A stretch of DNA of 15,234 bases from UBA4717 sp045577925 (GTDB taxonomy: Bacteria; Bacillota; Clostridia; Oscillospirales; CAG-272): NCBI GenBank assembly GCA_045577925.1, contig JAZNJH010000042.1, positions 1 to 15,234 of the forward strand, given 5' to 3'. Under the pieces are notes generated by a model. That model ran no database searches and was not told where the DNA came from. It was given only the letters and a program-made list of their open reading frames with translations. Made by a program: the position numbers and the translations under genes. Positions 5,499 through 12,650 of this stretch are shown here, in pieces (position 1 is the stretch's first letter; every line of letters begins with the position of its first letter).

Positions 5499-6296
5499 AT
5501 GGAAATAAAACATGACTTTCACTTTCATACGTTTTATTCAAACGATGCCGACAAGACGGCGAATATTGAAAATTATGTAAAGATTGCTAAAGAGATCGGC
5601 TATAAGAAGCTCGGTGTAACCGAGCATTTCTGGGACGATAAGATAGAAGGTGCGTTTGATTTTTACAAACCGCTTACTTATGCGCATGTATCGCAGGTTA
5701 AGGCAGATATAGAAAGGTTTAACAGCGATGAAGTAAAACTATATTTCGGAGCAGAGGTAGAGTATAATCCGGCTATAAAAGCACCTGCCATAACGGAAGA
5801 AACTGCAGAAAAATTCGACTTTATTATTGTGCCGCACTCGCACGTTCATGAAACCTGTCCGGCCATGTACACAGAAACACCCGCAAGGCATCTTGAGTAT
5901 CTTCTTGAGGTGTATGACAATATCATAGAAAGCAGCGTTGGCAAATACATACTTTCGATGGCGCATCCCTTTGAGCTTGTAAGATGCCCGTATTCAAACA
6001 ATATACTTATTGACATGGTATCTGACGATACGTTTAAGAGAATGTTTGAAAAAACGGCGAAAAAGGATATAGCTGTTGAAATTAATGCAGGAGCGATATA
6101 TTGGGGCAAAACAGACGCAGATGTTGAAAAATCCTCGAGGATAAGAATGTTCAGGCTGGCAAAAGAGGCAGGCTGCAAATTTACGTTTGGAAGTGACGCA
6201 CATTTCTGGCTTGATATCAAAAGAAAAGAGCAGAATGAGTTTCTTGCTTCGCTTGTCGGACTAAGTGAGGACGACATAGCGCCTTTTGTAAGATAA
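5499..6296 (+). CDS. PHP-domain phosphoesterase, histidinol-phosphatase-like
   Basis: A 265-residue protein of the PHP family. Metal-site motifs are all present: HFHT (His8, His10), TEH (His43), GAEVEY (Glu85), PHSHVH (113-117), AHP (His156) and GSDAHF (Asp233, His235). These bind a cluster of two or three metal ions that hydrolyses phosphate monoesters, as in HisK-type histidinol phosphatases of Firmicutes. No other histidine biosynthesis gene is nearby, so the substrate is open. AGAGAGGTGA precedes the ATG, and a consensus promoter drives it. No terminator is evident before the rpsF promoter 16 nt downstream of the stop codon, so read-through into the ribosomal operon is possible. Confidence 0.9.
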   Translation: MEIKHDFHFHTFYSNDADKTANIENYVKIAKEIGYKKLGVTEHFWDDKIEGAFDFYKPLTYAHVSQVKADIERFNSDEVKLYFGAEVEYNPAIKAPAITEETAEKFDFIIVPHSHVHETCPAMYTETPARHLEYLLEVYDNIIESSVGKYILSMAHPFELVRCPYSNNILIDMVSDDTFKRMFEKTAKKDIAVEINAGAIYWGKTDADVEKSSRIRMFRLAKEAGCKFTFGSDAHFWLDIKRKEQNEFLASLVGLSEDDIAPFVR

Positions 6297-6311
6297 ATAA
6301 GATAAAAAGTA

Positions 6312-6340
6312 TTGACAACAGGAAATTTATGTGATATAAT
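6312..6340 (+). promoter_or_regulatory. Sigma-A promoter of rpsF-ssb-rpsR
   Basis: A perfect TTGACA (6312-6317), a 17-nt spacer and a perfect TATAAT (6335-6340). The transcript should start near 6347, giving a leader of about 94 nt. Confidence 0.9.
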
Positions 6341-6346
6341 CGGACT

Positions 6347-6440
6347 CGGTATGGCATACTTTTGTATGCTCTCCTTACCGTGTGCAAATTTATAAAGAAG
6401 TGGAAGCGCACGGTCTTAAAGTCCACAAGGAGGTGTAAAA
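6347..6440 (+). promoter_or_regulatory. Structured rpsF leader, candidate S6:S18 autoregulatory site
   Basis: Hairpin GCATAC-TTTT-GTATGC (6354-6369) sits inside a stem CGGTA/TACCG (6347-6351 with 6376-6380). The CCG of that stem can instead pair as CCGTGTGC (6378-6385) with GCGCACGG (6406-6413), so the two folds exclude each other. GTGGA (6400-6404) can pair with TCCAC (6422-6426) next to the AAGGAGGTG ribosome site, interleaved with the second stem like a pseudoknot. Many bacteria carry an S6:S18-binding motif here with a conserved CCG; I have not matched this leader to that model. Confidence 0.45.
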
Positions 6441-6839
6441 ATGGCTAACATCATTTCATCCTACGAAACCATGTTTATCGTTGATATGACTCAGGGCGAA
6501 GAAGCAGTTAAGGCAACTGTTGCTAAGTTTACTGATCTCATCGCGAAGAACGGTACTGTTGAAGAGATCAACGAGTGGGGAAGCCGCAAGCTTGCTTACC
6601 CGATCAACGACATCAACGAAGGCTACTACGTAGTAGTTAACTTCAAGAGTGCTCCCAGTTTCCCGGCTGAGCTTGAACGTATCTTCGGTATTACCGATGG
6701 TATCATGCGCTGTGTAGTAATCAAGCTCGACGAAAAGATGCTCGCAAAGAAGGCTGCAAAAGCTGCAAGCGCTGCTGCAAAGGCTGCAGAAGCAGTAGAA
6801 GCAGCTGCAGAAGAAGCTGGCGAAGCAGAAGCTGAATAA
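6441..6839 (+). CDS. rpsF: 30S ribosomal protein S6
   Basis: A 132-residue protein of the 30S platform that binds 16S rRNA together with S18. The core (YETMFIVD near the start, NEWGSRKLAYPINDINEGYYVVVNF in pieces at about 44-68, and DGIMRCVVIKLDE near residue 90) is standard S6. From about residue 100 an Ala/Glu/Lys-rich tail (repeated AAKAA and EAAAEEAGEAEAE) extends it beyond the usual 95-100 residues; such low-complexity tails are common in S6 and probably helical or disordered. AAGGAGGTG lies 5 nt before the ATG. It is first in the rpsF-ssb-rpsR operon. Codon use is like that of other highly expressed genes. Confidence 0.97.
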   Translation: MANIISSYETMFIVDMTQGEEAVKATVAKFTDLIAKNGTVEEINEWGSRKLAYPINDINEGYYVVVNFKSAPSFPAELERIFGITDGIMRCVVIKLDEKMLAKKAAKAASAAAKAAEAVEAAAEEAGEAEAE

Positions 6840-6887
6840 TAGCGGGAAAAAGAAACGACGGCACATTAAAAACAAGGAGCGTACGCT

Positions 6888-7325
6888 ATGGCTAACTTTA
6901 ATCTCAACAAGATAACACTCGGCGGCAGACTTACTGCCGACCCTGAACTCAGACAGACCAATTCAGGCGTAATGGTAACATCTGTCGGACTTGCCGTGAA
7001 CAGAAGATACGCAAACCGTGATGATGCTCAGGCTCAGCAGACAGACTTTTTCAACCTTGTCGCATGGCGCGGTATGGCAGAGTTCATATCCAAGTATTTC
7101 CGCAAGGGATCATCTATCTGTGTTGTTGGCTCGGTTCAGGTAAGAAACTGGACAGACGCGCAGAACAACAAGCGCACATCGGTTGATGTGCAGGTTGATG
7201 AAGCGTACTTTGTAGACAGCAAGTCGGATTCATCGTATGGTCAGGGAGCAGACGTTCCTTATGCTTCTCCCGCAGCTGAGTCTAAGTTTGACATAGTGGC
7301 GGACGACGAAGATCTTCCGTTCTGA
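6888..7325 (+). CDS. ssb: Single-stranded DNA-binding protein
   Basis: A 145-residue SSB. The OB-fold spans roughly residues 1-110 (LNKITLGGRLTADPELRQT near the start, FFNLVAWRGMAEFISKYFRKG in the middle), followed by a short linker and the acidic tip DDEDLPF that recruits replication and repair proteins. It coats single-stranded DNA, usually as a tetramer. It lies between rpsF and rpsR, the usual Firmicutes order, 48 nt after rpsF, with AAGGAG 8 nt before the ATG. The linker is short compared with many SSBs. Confidence 0.97.
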   Translation: MANFNLNKITLGGRLTADPELRQTNSGVMVTSVGLAVNRRYANRDDAQAQQTDFFNLVAWRGMAEFISKYFRKGSSICVVGSVQVRNWTDAQNNKRTSVDVQVDEAYFVDSKSDSSYGQGADVPYASPAAESKFDIVADDEDLPF

Positions 7326-7365
7326 TTTGGAGAACGGTTAAAATTCAAACAGGAGGTTTCATCTA

Positions 7366-7626
7366 ATGGATAATGTAAGAGAAAACAGAGATGCTCAGAA
7401 GCCTTTCCGTGCTAAGGGCAAGAGAAAGAAAGTCTGCATTTTCTGTGCTGATAAGATTGACTACATTGATTACAAGGATGTAGCAAGACTCAGAAAGTTT
7501 ACAAGCGAAAGAGCAAAGATTCTTCCCAGAAGAATCTCGGGTGCATGCGCAAAGCACCAGCGCCAGATCACAGTTGCGATCAAGCGCGCAAGAGTAGTTG
7601 CTCTTATGCCTTACGTAAGCGACTAA
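7366..7626 (+). CDS. rpsR: 30S ribosomal protein S18
   Basis: An 86-residue S18 with the usual KKVCIFC start of the core (residues about 22-28), IDYIDYKDVARLRKFTSERAKILPRR in the middle and KHQRQITVAIKRARVVALMPY near the end. It binds S6 and 16S rRNA in the platform. The CxxC pair (CIFC) with nearby Cys53 suggests the zinc-binding form. It follows ssb by 40 nt with AGGAGG upstream, and an intrinsic terminator closes the operon. Confidence 0.97.
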   Translation: MDNVRENRDAQKPFRAKGKRKKVCIFCADKIDYIDYKDVARLRKFTSERAKILPRRISGACAKHQRQITVAIKRARVVALMPYVSD

Positions 7627-7635
7627 GATTTTTTG

Positions 7636-7669
7636 AAATCCCGACTTTATCAGTCGGGATTTTTATTTT
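7636..7669 (+). terminator. Terminator of rpsF-ssb-rpsR
   Basis: AAATCCCGACT (7636-7646), loop TTATC, AGTCGGGATTT (7652-7662) and then TTATTTT. A strong intrinsic terminator 9 nt after the rpsR stop codon. Confidence 0.92.
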
Positions 7670-7701
7670 GTCAAATTTTTTGTAAATAAATTTGATTATA
7701 C

Positions 7702-7730
7702 TTGAAGCGCGCGTATATTTGTGATAAAAT
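7702..7730 (+). promoter_or_regulatory. Promoter of the membrane protein gene
   Basis: TTGAAG (7702-7707), a 17-nt spacer and TAAAAT (7725-7730). The expected transcript start (about 7737) lies after the GTG at 7721, which rules out that GTG as the start codon. Confidence 0.6.
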
Positions 7731-7762
7731 TGTGTAGAAGAAAAAATACGGACGGTGATTTT

Positions 7763-8497
7763 TTGAATAACTTCAAGGAAACGAAATTTTATAAGTGGCT
7801 TGACAATTTCTGGTATCACTATAAATGGATAACGCTGATAGCTTTGCTTTTTGCAACTATTATAATTGTAAGTACCGTGCAGATTCTGACTCGCGAGGTT
7901 GGAGATATATACGTTTTATATGCAGGCACAAAGGTCGTTTCACTTCAGGATAGCTTGTATATTGAAAAGGCTTTTGAAACGATTGACGGAATTGACCACA
8001 ATGACGATGGCGAGATAAACGCCATTGTGCGCACGTTAACGATAATGTCACCTGAGGATATCAGCGCTTCAAACGATGCCCATGAAGAAGCGGTTGGTGC
8101 AAAAAACGAGGGATATATCATAAACGAGCAGATGCTCGGCGCACAGATGAGTAATTCTATGCAGACCTTTAATCAGGAGATACTTGGCGGAGATTCGGTA
8201 ATATGCCTGCTTTCTCCGTACACGTATAAAATAGTCCGTGATGCCGACGGATTTCTGCCGCTTGGTGATGTGCTTGGTTATACACCCGAGGAAGCGTATG
8301 ACGAATGCGCTGTTTATCTTAAAGACACCGATTTTGGTAAGCGCGAGGGGCTGTCGTCACTTCCCGAAGACACGCTTTTCTGCATAAGACGAATATCAAG
8401 TATGTCCTTTATGAAAGGGCATAAGAAAACAGAGGCTTTATATAATTATCAGCTTGATAAATTTAAAACGGCGCTGACTTATAAAAAAGCCGAATAA
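7763..8497 (+). CDS. Unknown single-pass membrane protein with exposed C-terminal domain
   Basis: A 244-residue protein I do not recognise. A short cytoplasmic start with aromatic residues (KFYKWLDNFWYHYKW) precedes one membrane helix (about 23-43, ITLIALLFATIIIVSTVQIL), and about 200 residues follow on the outside. The exposed part has a possible calcium loop, DHNDDGEINAI (78-88), close to EF-hand/dockerin loops but with Val at position 12. I choose the TTG at 7763: GGTGA lies 4 nt upstream, and the promoter places the transcript start after the longer frame's GTG. It is a one-gene unit between the rpsR terminator and gap. Function is unknown. Confidence 0.75.
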   Translation: MNNFKETKFYKWLDNFWYHYKWITLIALLFATIIIVSTVQILTREVGDIYVLYAGTKVVSLQDSLYIEKAFETIDGIDHNDDGEINAIVRTLTIMSPEDISASNDAHEEAVGAKNEGYIINEQMLGAQMSNSMQTFNQEILGGDSVICLLSPYTYKIVRDADGFLPLGDVLGYTPEEAYDECAVYLKDTDFGKREGLSSLPEDTLFCIRRISSMSFMKGHKKTEALYNYQLDKFKTALTYKKAE

Positions 8498-8594
8498 ACA
8501 CCGTCAAACTGATGTAAAAATACCCTAATGAATACAAAAATCAGTTGTTATTTTAATTAAAAATGACGAAATTATTAAAAATGGTGCAAAACTA
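8498..8594. other. AT-rich gap between membrane protein gene and gap promoter
   Basis: No gene is seen. A weak inverted repeat AACTGAT (8507-8513) with ATCAGTT (8540-8546), 26-nt loop, is followed by GTTATTTTAATT. It could be a poor terminator for the gene before it. Confidence 0.4.
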
Positions 8595-8623
8595 TTGTAA
8601 ACTTGACCGAAATAAGGTAAAAT
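8595..8623 (+). promoter_or_regulatory. Probable gap promoter
   Basis: TTGTAA (8595-8600), a 17-nt spacer and TAAAAT (8618-8623). The leader would be about 87 nt long. Confidence 0.5.
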
Positions 8624-8635
8624 AGTAGACGTTGG

Positions 8636-8672
8636 GGTATGTATAAACGTTGTTAAATTTTTAACACATACC
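8636..8672 (+). promoter_or_regulatory. Hairpin in the gap leader
   Basis: GGTATGT (8636-8642) pairs with ACATACC (8666-8672) and encloses a second helix GTTAAA/TTTAAC (8652-8657 with 8660-8665). It begins close to the predicted 5' end of the mRNA and has no following T run, so it may stabilise the transcript or bind a regulator. The role is not known. Confidence 0.4.
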
Positions 8673-8716
8673 AAAAAACAGTAAAAAATTATTTATATAA
8701 AACGGAGGAATTACCA

Positions 8717-9751
8717 ATGTCAGTTAAAGTTGCTATTAACGGATTTGGCCGTATCGGACGTCTTGCATTCAGACAGATGTTCGGTGCAGAAGGCTACGAG
8801 ATCGTTGCTATCAACGACCTTACAAAGCCCTCAATGCTCGCTCACCTTCTCAAGTACGACACCGCTCAGGGCGGTTACTGCGGCAGAGTTGGCGAAGGTC
8901 TTCACACTGTAAGTGCTGATGACGAAGCAAACACTATCACAGTTGACGGTAAGACACTTAAGATCTACGCAGAAAAGGACGCTAAGGATCTTCCCTGGGG
9001 TCAGATCGGCGTTGACGTTGTTCTCGAGTGCACAGGCTTCTACTGCTCCAAGGAAAAGAGCCAGGCTCACATTGACGCAGGCGCTAAGAAGGTTGTTATC
9101 TCTGCTCCCGCAGGCAACGACCTCAAGACAATCGTTTTCAGCGTAAATGAAAACACACTTACAAAGGAAGACAACATCATTTCTGCTGCTTCCTGCACAA
9201 CAAACTGCCTCGCTCCTATGGCTAAGGCTCTTAACGATTACGCTCCTATCCAGAGCGGTATCATGAGCACGATCCATGCTTATACAGGCGACCAGATGAT
9301 CCTCGACGGTCCTCACAGAAAGGGCGACCTCAGACGTGCAAGAGCAGACCCTGCTAACATCGTTCCTAACTCAACAGGTGCAGCTAAGGCTATCGGTCTT
9401 GTTATTCCCGAACTCAATGGCAAGCTTATCGGTTCTGCACAGAGAGTTCCCGTACCGACCGGTTCCACAACAATCCTTACAGCAGTTGTTAAGGGTGCAG
9501 ACGTAACAAAGGACGGCATCAACGCAGCTATGAAGGCAGCAGCTTGTGAATCTTTCGGCTACAATGAAGACGAAATCGTATCCTCTGACGTTATCGGTAT
9601 GAGATACGGCTCACTCTTCGATGCTACACAGACAATGGTATCCAAGATCGGCGACGATCTTTACCAGGTTCAGGTAGTTTCGTGGTATGACAACGAAAAC
9701 TCCTACACAAGCCAGATGGTAAGAACAATCAAGTACTTCGCTGAACTTTAA
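8717..9751 (+). CDS. gap: Glyceraldehyde-3-phosphate dehydrogenase, type I
   Basis: A 344-residue enzyme that oxidises glyceraldehyde 3-phosphate to 1,3-bisphosphoglycerate with NAD+ and phosphate in glycolysis. The Rossmann motif INGFGRIGR (7-15) is at the start, with Asp34 at the usual place for NAD preference. The catalytic Cys160 is in SAASCTTNC, the general-base His follows in STIHAYTGDQ, and the C-terminus has SWYDNENSY. GGAGG lies before the ATG. Codon use is strongly biased toward a few codons, as in highly expressed genes. It is not followed by pgk, so it is expressed alone. A GC-rich structured stretch starts right after the stop codon. Confidence 0.97.
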   Translation: MSVKVAINGFGRIGRLAFRQMFGAEGYEIVAINDLTKPSMLAHLLKYDTAQGGYCGRVGEGLHTVSADDEANTITVDGKTLKIYAEKDAKDLPWGQIGVDVVLECTGFYCSKEKSQAHIDAGAKKVVISAPAGNDLKTIVFSVNENTLTKEDNIISAASCTTNCLAPMAKALNDYAPIQSGIMSTIHAYTGDQMILDGPHRKGDLRRARADPANIVPNSTGAAKAIGLVIPELNGKLIGSAQRVPVPTGSTTILTAVVKGADVTKDGINAAMKAAACESFGYNEDEIVSSDVIGMRYGSLFDATQTMVSKIGDDLYQVQVVSWYDNENSYTSQMVRTIKYFAEL

Positions 9752-9840
9752 TCGCGGGTCCGTAGCACGGACAGCGCGTGGAGTCCCAGCGGGCAAGGCG
9801 CGGCCCGGAAGCCCGGGCATGCAGGGCGCGTGCGGGATTT
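9752..9840 (+). ncRNA. GC-rich multi-hairpin stretch after gap, candidate structured RNA or inserted repeat
   Basis: Between 9753 and 9836 only 18 of 84 bases are A or T, unlike the AT-rich intergenic DNA around it. Hairpins are GTCCGT-AGC-ACGGAC (9758-9772), a small CCC-AGC-GGG (9785-9793) and GCCCGG-AAGC-CCGGGC (9803-9818). GCGCGT (9774-9779) can pair with GCGCGT (9826-9831), and AATC (9750-9753) with GATT (9836-9839), closing a multi-branch fold. I match it to no known RNA. It could be a processed 3'-UTR RNA or a palindromic repeat inserted between gap and its terminator. Confidence 0.5.
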
Positions 9841-9893
9841 GAGATAATTCAAAATCTTCACTCGTACACCGAAGTCCTTATAAGATTGATAAA

Positions 9894-9924
9894 GTCCCTC
9901 TGTTTTTGCAGAGGGGCTTTTGTT
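9894..9924 (+). terminator. Terminator of gap and the GC-rich stretch
   Basis: A 9-bp stem (9894-9902 with 9909-9917, one G-T wobble) with loop TTTTTG, followed by TTTTGTT. Confidence 0.85.
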
Positions 9925-9943
9925 AGGTTGAAAGGCAAAAAGA

Positions 9944-9976
9944 GAAAAGGCTGAGCAGAAACCGCTCGGCCTTTTC
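9944..9976. terminator. Bidirectional terminator between gap and the secreted peptidase gene
   Basis: A 13-bp stem GAAAAGGCTGAGC (9944-9956) with 9964-9976, one G-T wobble and a 7-nt loop. On the minus strand the arm ends in CCTTTTC and is followed by TCTTTTT, so it ends the secreted protein's transcript. Confidence 0.85.
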
Positions 9977-10008
9977 GTGTACCGGGGGGATATAATATTT
10001 GTTGAATA

Positions 10009-11658
10009 TTACTTTGTAAAATATATTCCGATCATGGGGTGGGTCCAGATTCCGTATTCGTTTTCAAAAGAGATCTTATAGTTGCCGTGAAAGTTTTTGT
10101 TTACTGTTCTTTCAATTATTCCGCTTGCTTTTTCTTCTTCGGTCAGTGCTTCTATTTCGAATAAGGGGAGCCATCCGCTATCACTGGCAGGAGGTTCTCT
10201 GAAATCCATATGATGGATCTTGCTTTTTTCATCGCCCGATGATACTGTTATCGTAATAATGTTGCCGTTCATTGTATGGCTGATCTCAGGCTTGCATACG
10301 CAGAATTCAGCGTATTCTTCGCTACCGGCAAGCTTTACTTTATAATAACCTTTGGAAAGAGTTCTTTCAAACTTGCTTATACCGGTTACTTTAATTTCTT
10401 CAATAACAACGTCATCTTTAATTATCTGAAGGGTGTTGTCACCTTCTGCAAATACGGAAATTACAGTTGTCTGACCTTCAAGATAGTTTGATTTGTTTCC
10501 GTAGTCAACTGCGACCTCAGGAGTTTCAAGCTCAGTTTCAAAAATAAGCTTGTCAAGCTCTTCATCATGAACCGGTTTAGTGTCGACGTCTTTGTATCTT
10601 ACAAGTGTATAGTTTGCGCCAAAGCTTTTGCTGAAAAAGGTTTCGACATCAAATGTTCTGCGTTTACATGTGGTTCTTATAGCTTCGGAAACCTCAATAT
10701 GTACTACTTCTCCGGCTTCATTTCTGAGTAATCCGGTTATCAGTGCAACATGACTTCCGTCGTTATTGTGACGGTGAAGTATGTCGCAAAGCTGTATTTG
10801 ATCTGCCGTGTACCTTCCTGCACGACCAATGACCTTCATGTCGGGAGAAGTTAAAAATTTCTTTGTAGAGTAGCGTTCTTTTATGCCTAAGCAGTAGCGT
10901 GCAAGACCGTTACACACTATACCATAATATGTAGATCCGTTATACTCACCGTATAAATCCTTGGTATAAAGAACACTGTCGGGATTTGCAAGTGCGGATA
11001 TAAATGTTTCAAGCGAAACGTTTTCACCAACAAATTTATCGTTTGATTCGCAATTGGCGTAAGGTATACCCTTGTATTCTTTACCTACTTCAAAAATACT
11101 TCTGTTTTTAGAAGAAGTAGCGGTAGGAATATCTTTTAAGGGTGTGAATGTAAACTCTGTAAGCTGTCTTGCATTTGCAATAACTGCTTTTTTACCTTCA
11201 CTGTCGGGTATGTCTCGGATGAGGTTTACTTTGGTGATAATAACGGTTTTGGTATCCGCAACCCAATCAACCTTATAAGAGAAAGTTTCTGCAACAAATC
11301 TTACCGGAACCATTATTTTGGAATCGATAATTTGTGTAGGCACATCAAGGGTAAATTTTGCAGCGTGTCTTTTTGCTTCAGTGCTATCGAGTACTAGCGT
11401 GCAGACAATGGTACGGTCCTGTGCGGCGATAGTAACCGTCTTGGTTTCTTCATCAAATGTGAGTATTGCTTCAAGCGCATTTGCAATATCGTCTGCCGGG
11501 ACAAGTGTTCTGCCGTCCTTCAATACGCCTGAAAAATTAAGCTCTTCCGGTGTGCCGCTTGTTATAACGTTTACACTTTCAAGGGCTGATACTGAAAGAG
11601 CAGGAACACATGACAGTAAAATTACTGCCACTAAAATAACTGACAATAGTTTTTTCAT
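10009..11658 (-). CDS. Secreted cysteine peptidase-like protein with copper-amine-oxidase-N-like domain
   Basis: A 549-residue exported protein. A signal peptide (residues 1 to about 25, SVSA at the likely cut) is followed by a copper-amine-oxidase-N-like domain (about 28-143, with GRTLVPADDIANAL and MVPVRFVAETF), a module common in Firmicutes surface proteins. Residues about 185-355 look like a papain-fold NlpC/P60- or CHAP-type domain: Cys249 in YYGIVCNGLARYCLG, His303 in DGSHVALITGL and a third polar site near HIEVSE (320-325). The last 180 residues look like one or two Ig-like beta domains (about 380-460 and 460-549). The start at 11658 has AAGGAGG upstream. It diverges from an AraC regulator, its likely controller. 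The substrate may be peptidoglycan or protein; this is not decided by the sequence. Confidence 0.8.
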   Translation of the reverse strand: MKKLLSVILVAVILLSCVPALSVSALESVNVITSGTPEELNFSGVLKDGRTLVPADDIANALEAILTFDEETKTVTIAAQDRTIVCTLVLDSTEAKRHAAKFTLDVPTQIIDSKIMVPVRFVAETFSYKVDWVADTKTVIITKVNLIRDIPDSEGKKAVIANARQLTEFTFTPLKDIPTATSSKNRSIFEVGKEYKGIPYANCESNDKFVGENVSLETFISALANPDSVLYTKDLYGEYNGSTYYGIVCNGLARYCLGIKERYSTKKFLTSPDMKVIGRAGRYTADQIQLCDILHRHNNDGSHVALITGLLRNEAGEVVHIEVSEAIRTTCKRRTFDVETFFSKSFGANYTLVRYKDVDTKPVHDEELDKLIFETELETPEVAVDYGNKSNYLEGQTTVISVFAEGDNTLQIIKDDVVIEEIKVTGISKFERTLSKGYYKVKLAGSEEYAEFCVCKPEISHTMNGNIITITVSSGDEKSKIHHMDFREPPASDSGWLPLFEIEALTEEEKASGIIERTVNKNFHGNYKISFENEYGIWTHPMIGIYFTK

Positions 11659-11670
11659 AATCTTCCTCCT

Positions 11671-11698
11671 TACAAAAGTATTTATATTCACTTTTGTA
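11671..11698 (-). promoter_or_regulatory. Palindrome in the leader of the secreted peptidase gene
   Basis: TACAAAAGT (11671-11679) and ACTTTTGTA (11690-11698) form a perfect 9-bp inverted repeat with a 10-nt spacer. It covers almost the whole leader from the predicted transcript start (about 11697) to the ribosome site. It could be a 5' mRNA hairpin or an operator. Confidence 0.5.
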
Positions 11699-11703
11699 TA
11701 TAA

Positions 11704-11732
11704 ATTATACATTAGCATAATAGCATATACAA
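11704..11732 (-). promoter_or_regulatory. Promoter of the secreted peptidase gene
   Basis: On the minus strand TTGTAT (11732-11727), a 17-nt spacer and TATAAT (11709-11704). The spacer contains a tandem repeat: TAGCAT at 11713-11718 and 11721-11726 on the plus strand, period 8. Confidence 0.7.
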
Positions 11733-11761
11733 TTGACATTTGTGCTTAAATAATGTATAAT
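11733..11761 (+). promoter_or_regulatory. Promoter of the AraC regulator gene
   Basis: A perfect TTGACA (11733-11738), a 17-nt spacer and TATAAT (11756-11761). Its -35 box directly abuts the -35 box of the divergent promoter, so two polymerases could hardly bind both at once. Confidence 0.8.
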
Positions 11762-11789
11762 ACTGCTATGCTGATGATGGAGGAAAATG

Positions 11790-12647
11790 ATGAGTAGTTT
11801 TAATAGGATTATATATAACGAGAATTCATGCTATCGCTTAAAGCATATAAACGGAAAATTTGCCAAAGACTCAACGATTCCGGAGTTGCATCACACGCTT
11901 AACATAATTTTAGTGTATTTTATCAGCGGAGCTGGAAATGTAAAGATTGAGGGAAAGCAATATAATCTCACAGGAGGCGAGGTTATAATGTTTACTCCCT
12001 CAAAGCTTTATAAGCTTACGGTTAATGACGGACAGTACCATGAGAGAATCGTCCTGACCACAAACGAGATATGGATGAAAAAAGTTCTTACTAACCCACA
12101 CCCCGTATTTATGCCCTTTTATAAAATTGAAAAAGAGAAAAGCAACGTTATTTCGCCGGAAGGCGTGAAAAAATACGGGCTTGATGCAAGGTTTAATGAA
12201 TTGCTTGAGTTAACTAAAAATCGCGATAGTGTAAATGATATTATTGCTACCTGCAAAGTTGCCGAAATACTTTCGCTGATAGGAAAAATCTTAAATACGG
12301 AATTTTCACAGAACAGAGAAAGAAAAAATCCTCTTATTCAGCAGGCTTTGATCTATATAAACAAGCATCTGAGAGAAGATATAAATATTTCTCAAATTTC
12401 CAAAAAGCTCAATATTAACAAATCGTATCTTTCTCATCTTTTTAAAGAGTGTGTTGGAATGTCTTTAATGAATTACGTAATACTTCGTCGTATATACTTA
12501 TTTAACCATTTGATAAAAGAAAATAATTCAATAGAAAAAACTGCATACGAAGTGGGGTTCAGAAATTATTCAAATTTTTTTCGATTATATAAAAAACATA
12601 TGGGAATGACTCCGCTTGAATTTAAAAAAATAAATGAAAAAATATAA
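11790..12647 (+). CDS. AraC-family transcriptional regulator
   Basis: A 285-residue regulator. The N-terminal part (about 1-130) is a cupin-like ligand domain with the FISGAGNVKIEGKQYNLTGG and EVIMFTPSKLYKL segments. The C-terminal ~100 residues hold the two helix-turn-helices, DINISQISKKLNINKSYLSHLFKE-type sequence about 185-210 and IEKTAYEVGFRNYSNFFRLYKK-type sequence about 245-268, ending with GMTPLEFKK. Such proteins usually activate neighbouring genes in response to sugars or other signals. The second ATG (11790) is taken because GGAGG is then 6 nt away; from 11787 it would be 3 nt. It diverges from the secreted peptidase gene. The ligand is unknown. Confidence 0.9.
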   Translation: MSSFNRIIYNENSCYRLKHINGKFAKDSTIPELHHTLNIILVYFISGAGNVKIEGKQYNLTGGEVIMFTPSKLYKLTVNDGQYHERIVLTTNEIWMKKVLTNPHPVFMPFYKIEKEKSNVISPEGVKKYGLDARFNELLELTKNRDSVNDIIATCKVAEILSLIGKILNTEFSQNRERKNPLIQQALIYINKHLREDINISQISKKLNINKSYLSHLFKECVGMSLMNYVILRRIYLFNHLIKENNSIEKTAYEVGFRNYSNFFRLYKKHMGMTPLEFKKINEKI

Positions 12648-12650
12648 ACA

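Noticed and set aside
7721..7762. GTG at 7721 as start of the membrane protein gene
   Set aside because: It lies upstream of the predicted transcript start and has no ribosome site; the TTG at 7763 has GGTGA upstream.
8603..8623. TTGACC at 8603 as -35 box for gap
   Set aside because: The spacing to TAAAAT is only 9 nt; TTGTAA at 8595 gives 17 nt.
8831..9316. Long open frame opposite gap
   Set aside because: It is a shadow caused by the biased codon use of gap; no ribosome site or domain.
9611..9820. Minus-strand 69-codon frame through the GC-rich island
   Set aside because: It runs antisense through the gap 3' end and the hairpins, with no ribosome site.
9752..9840. GC-rich island as SRP RNA, tRNA-like or other known RNA
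   Set aside because: It lacks the SRP GGAAG/AGCA apical pattern and a tRNA T arm; no known family was recognised.
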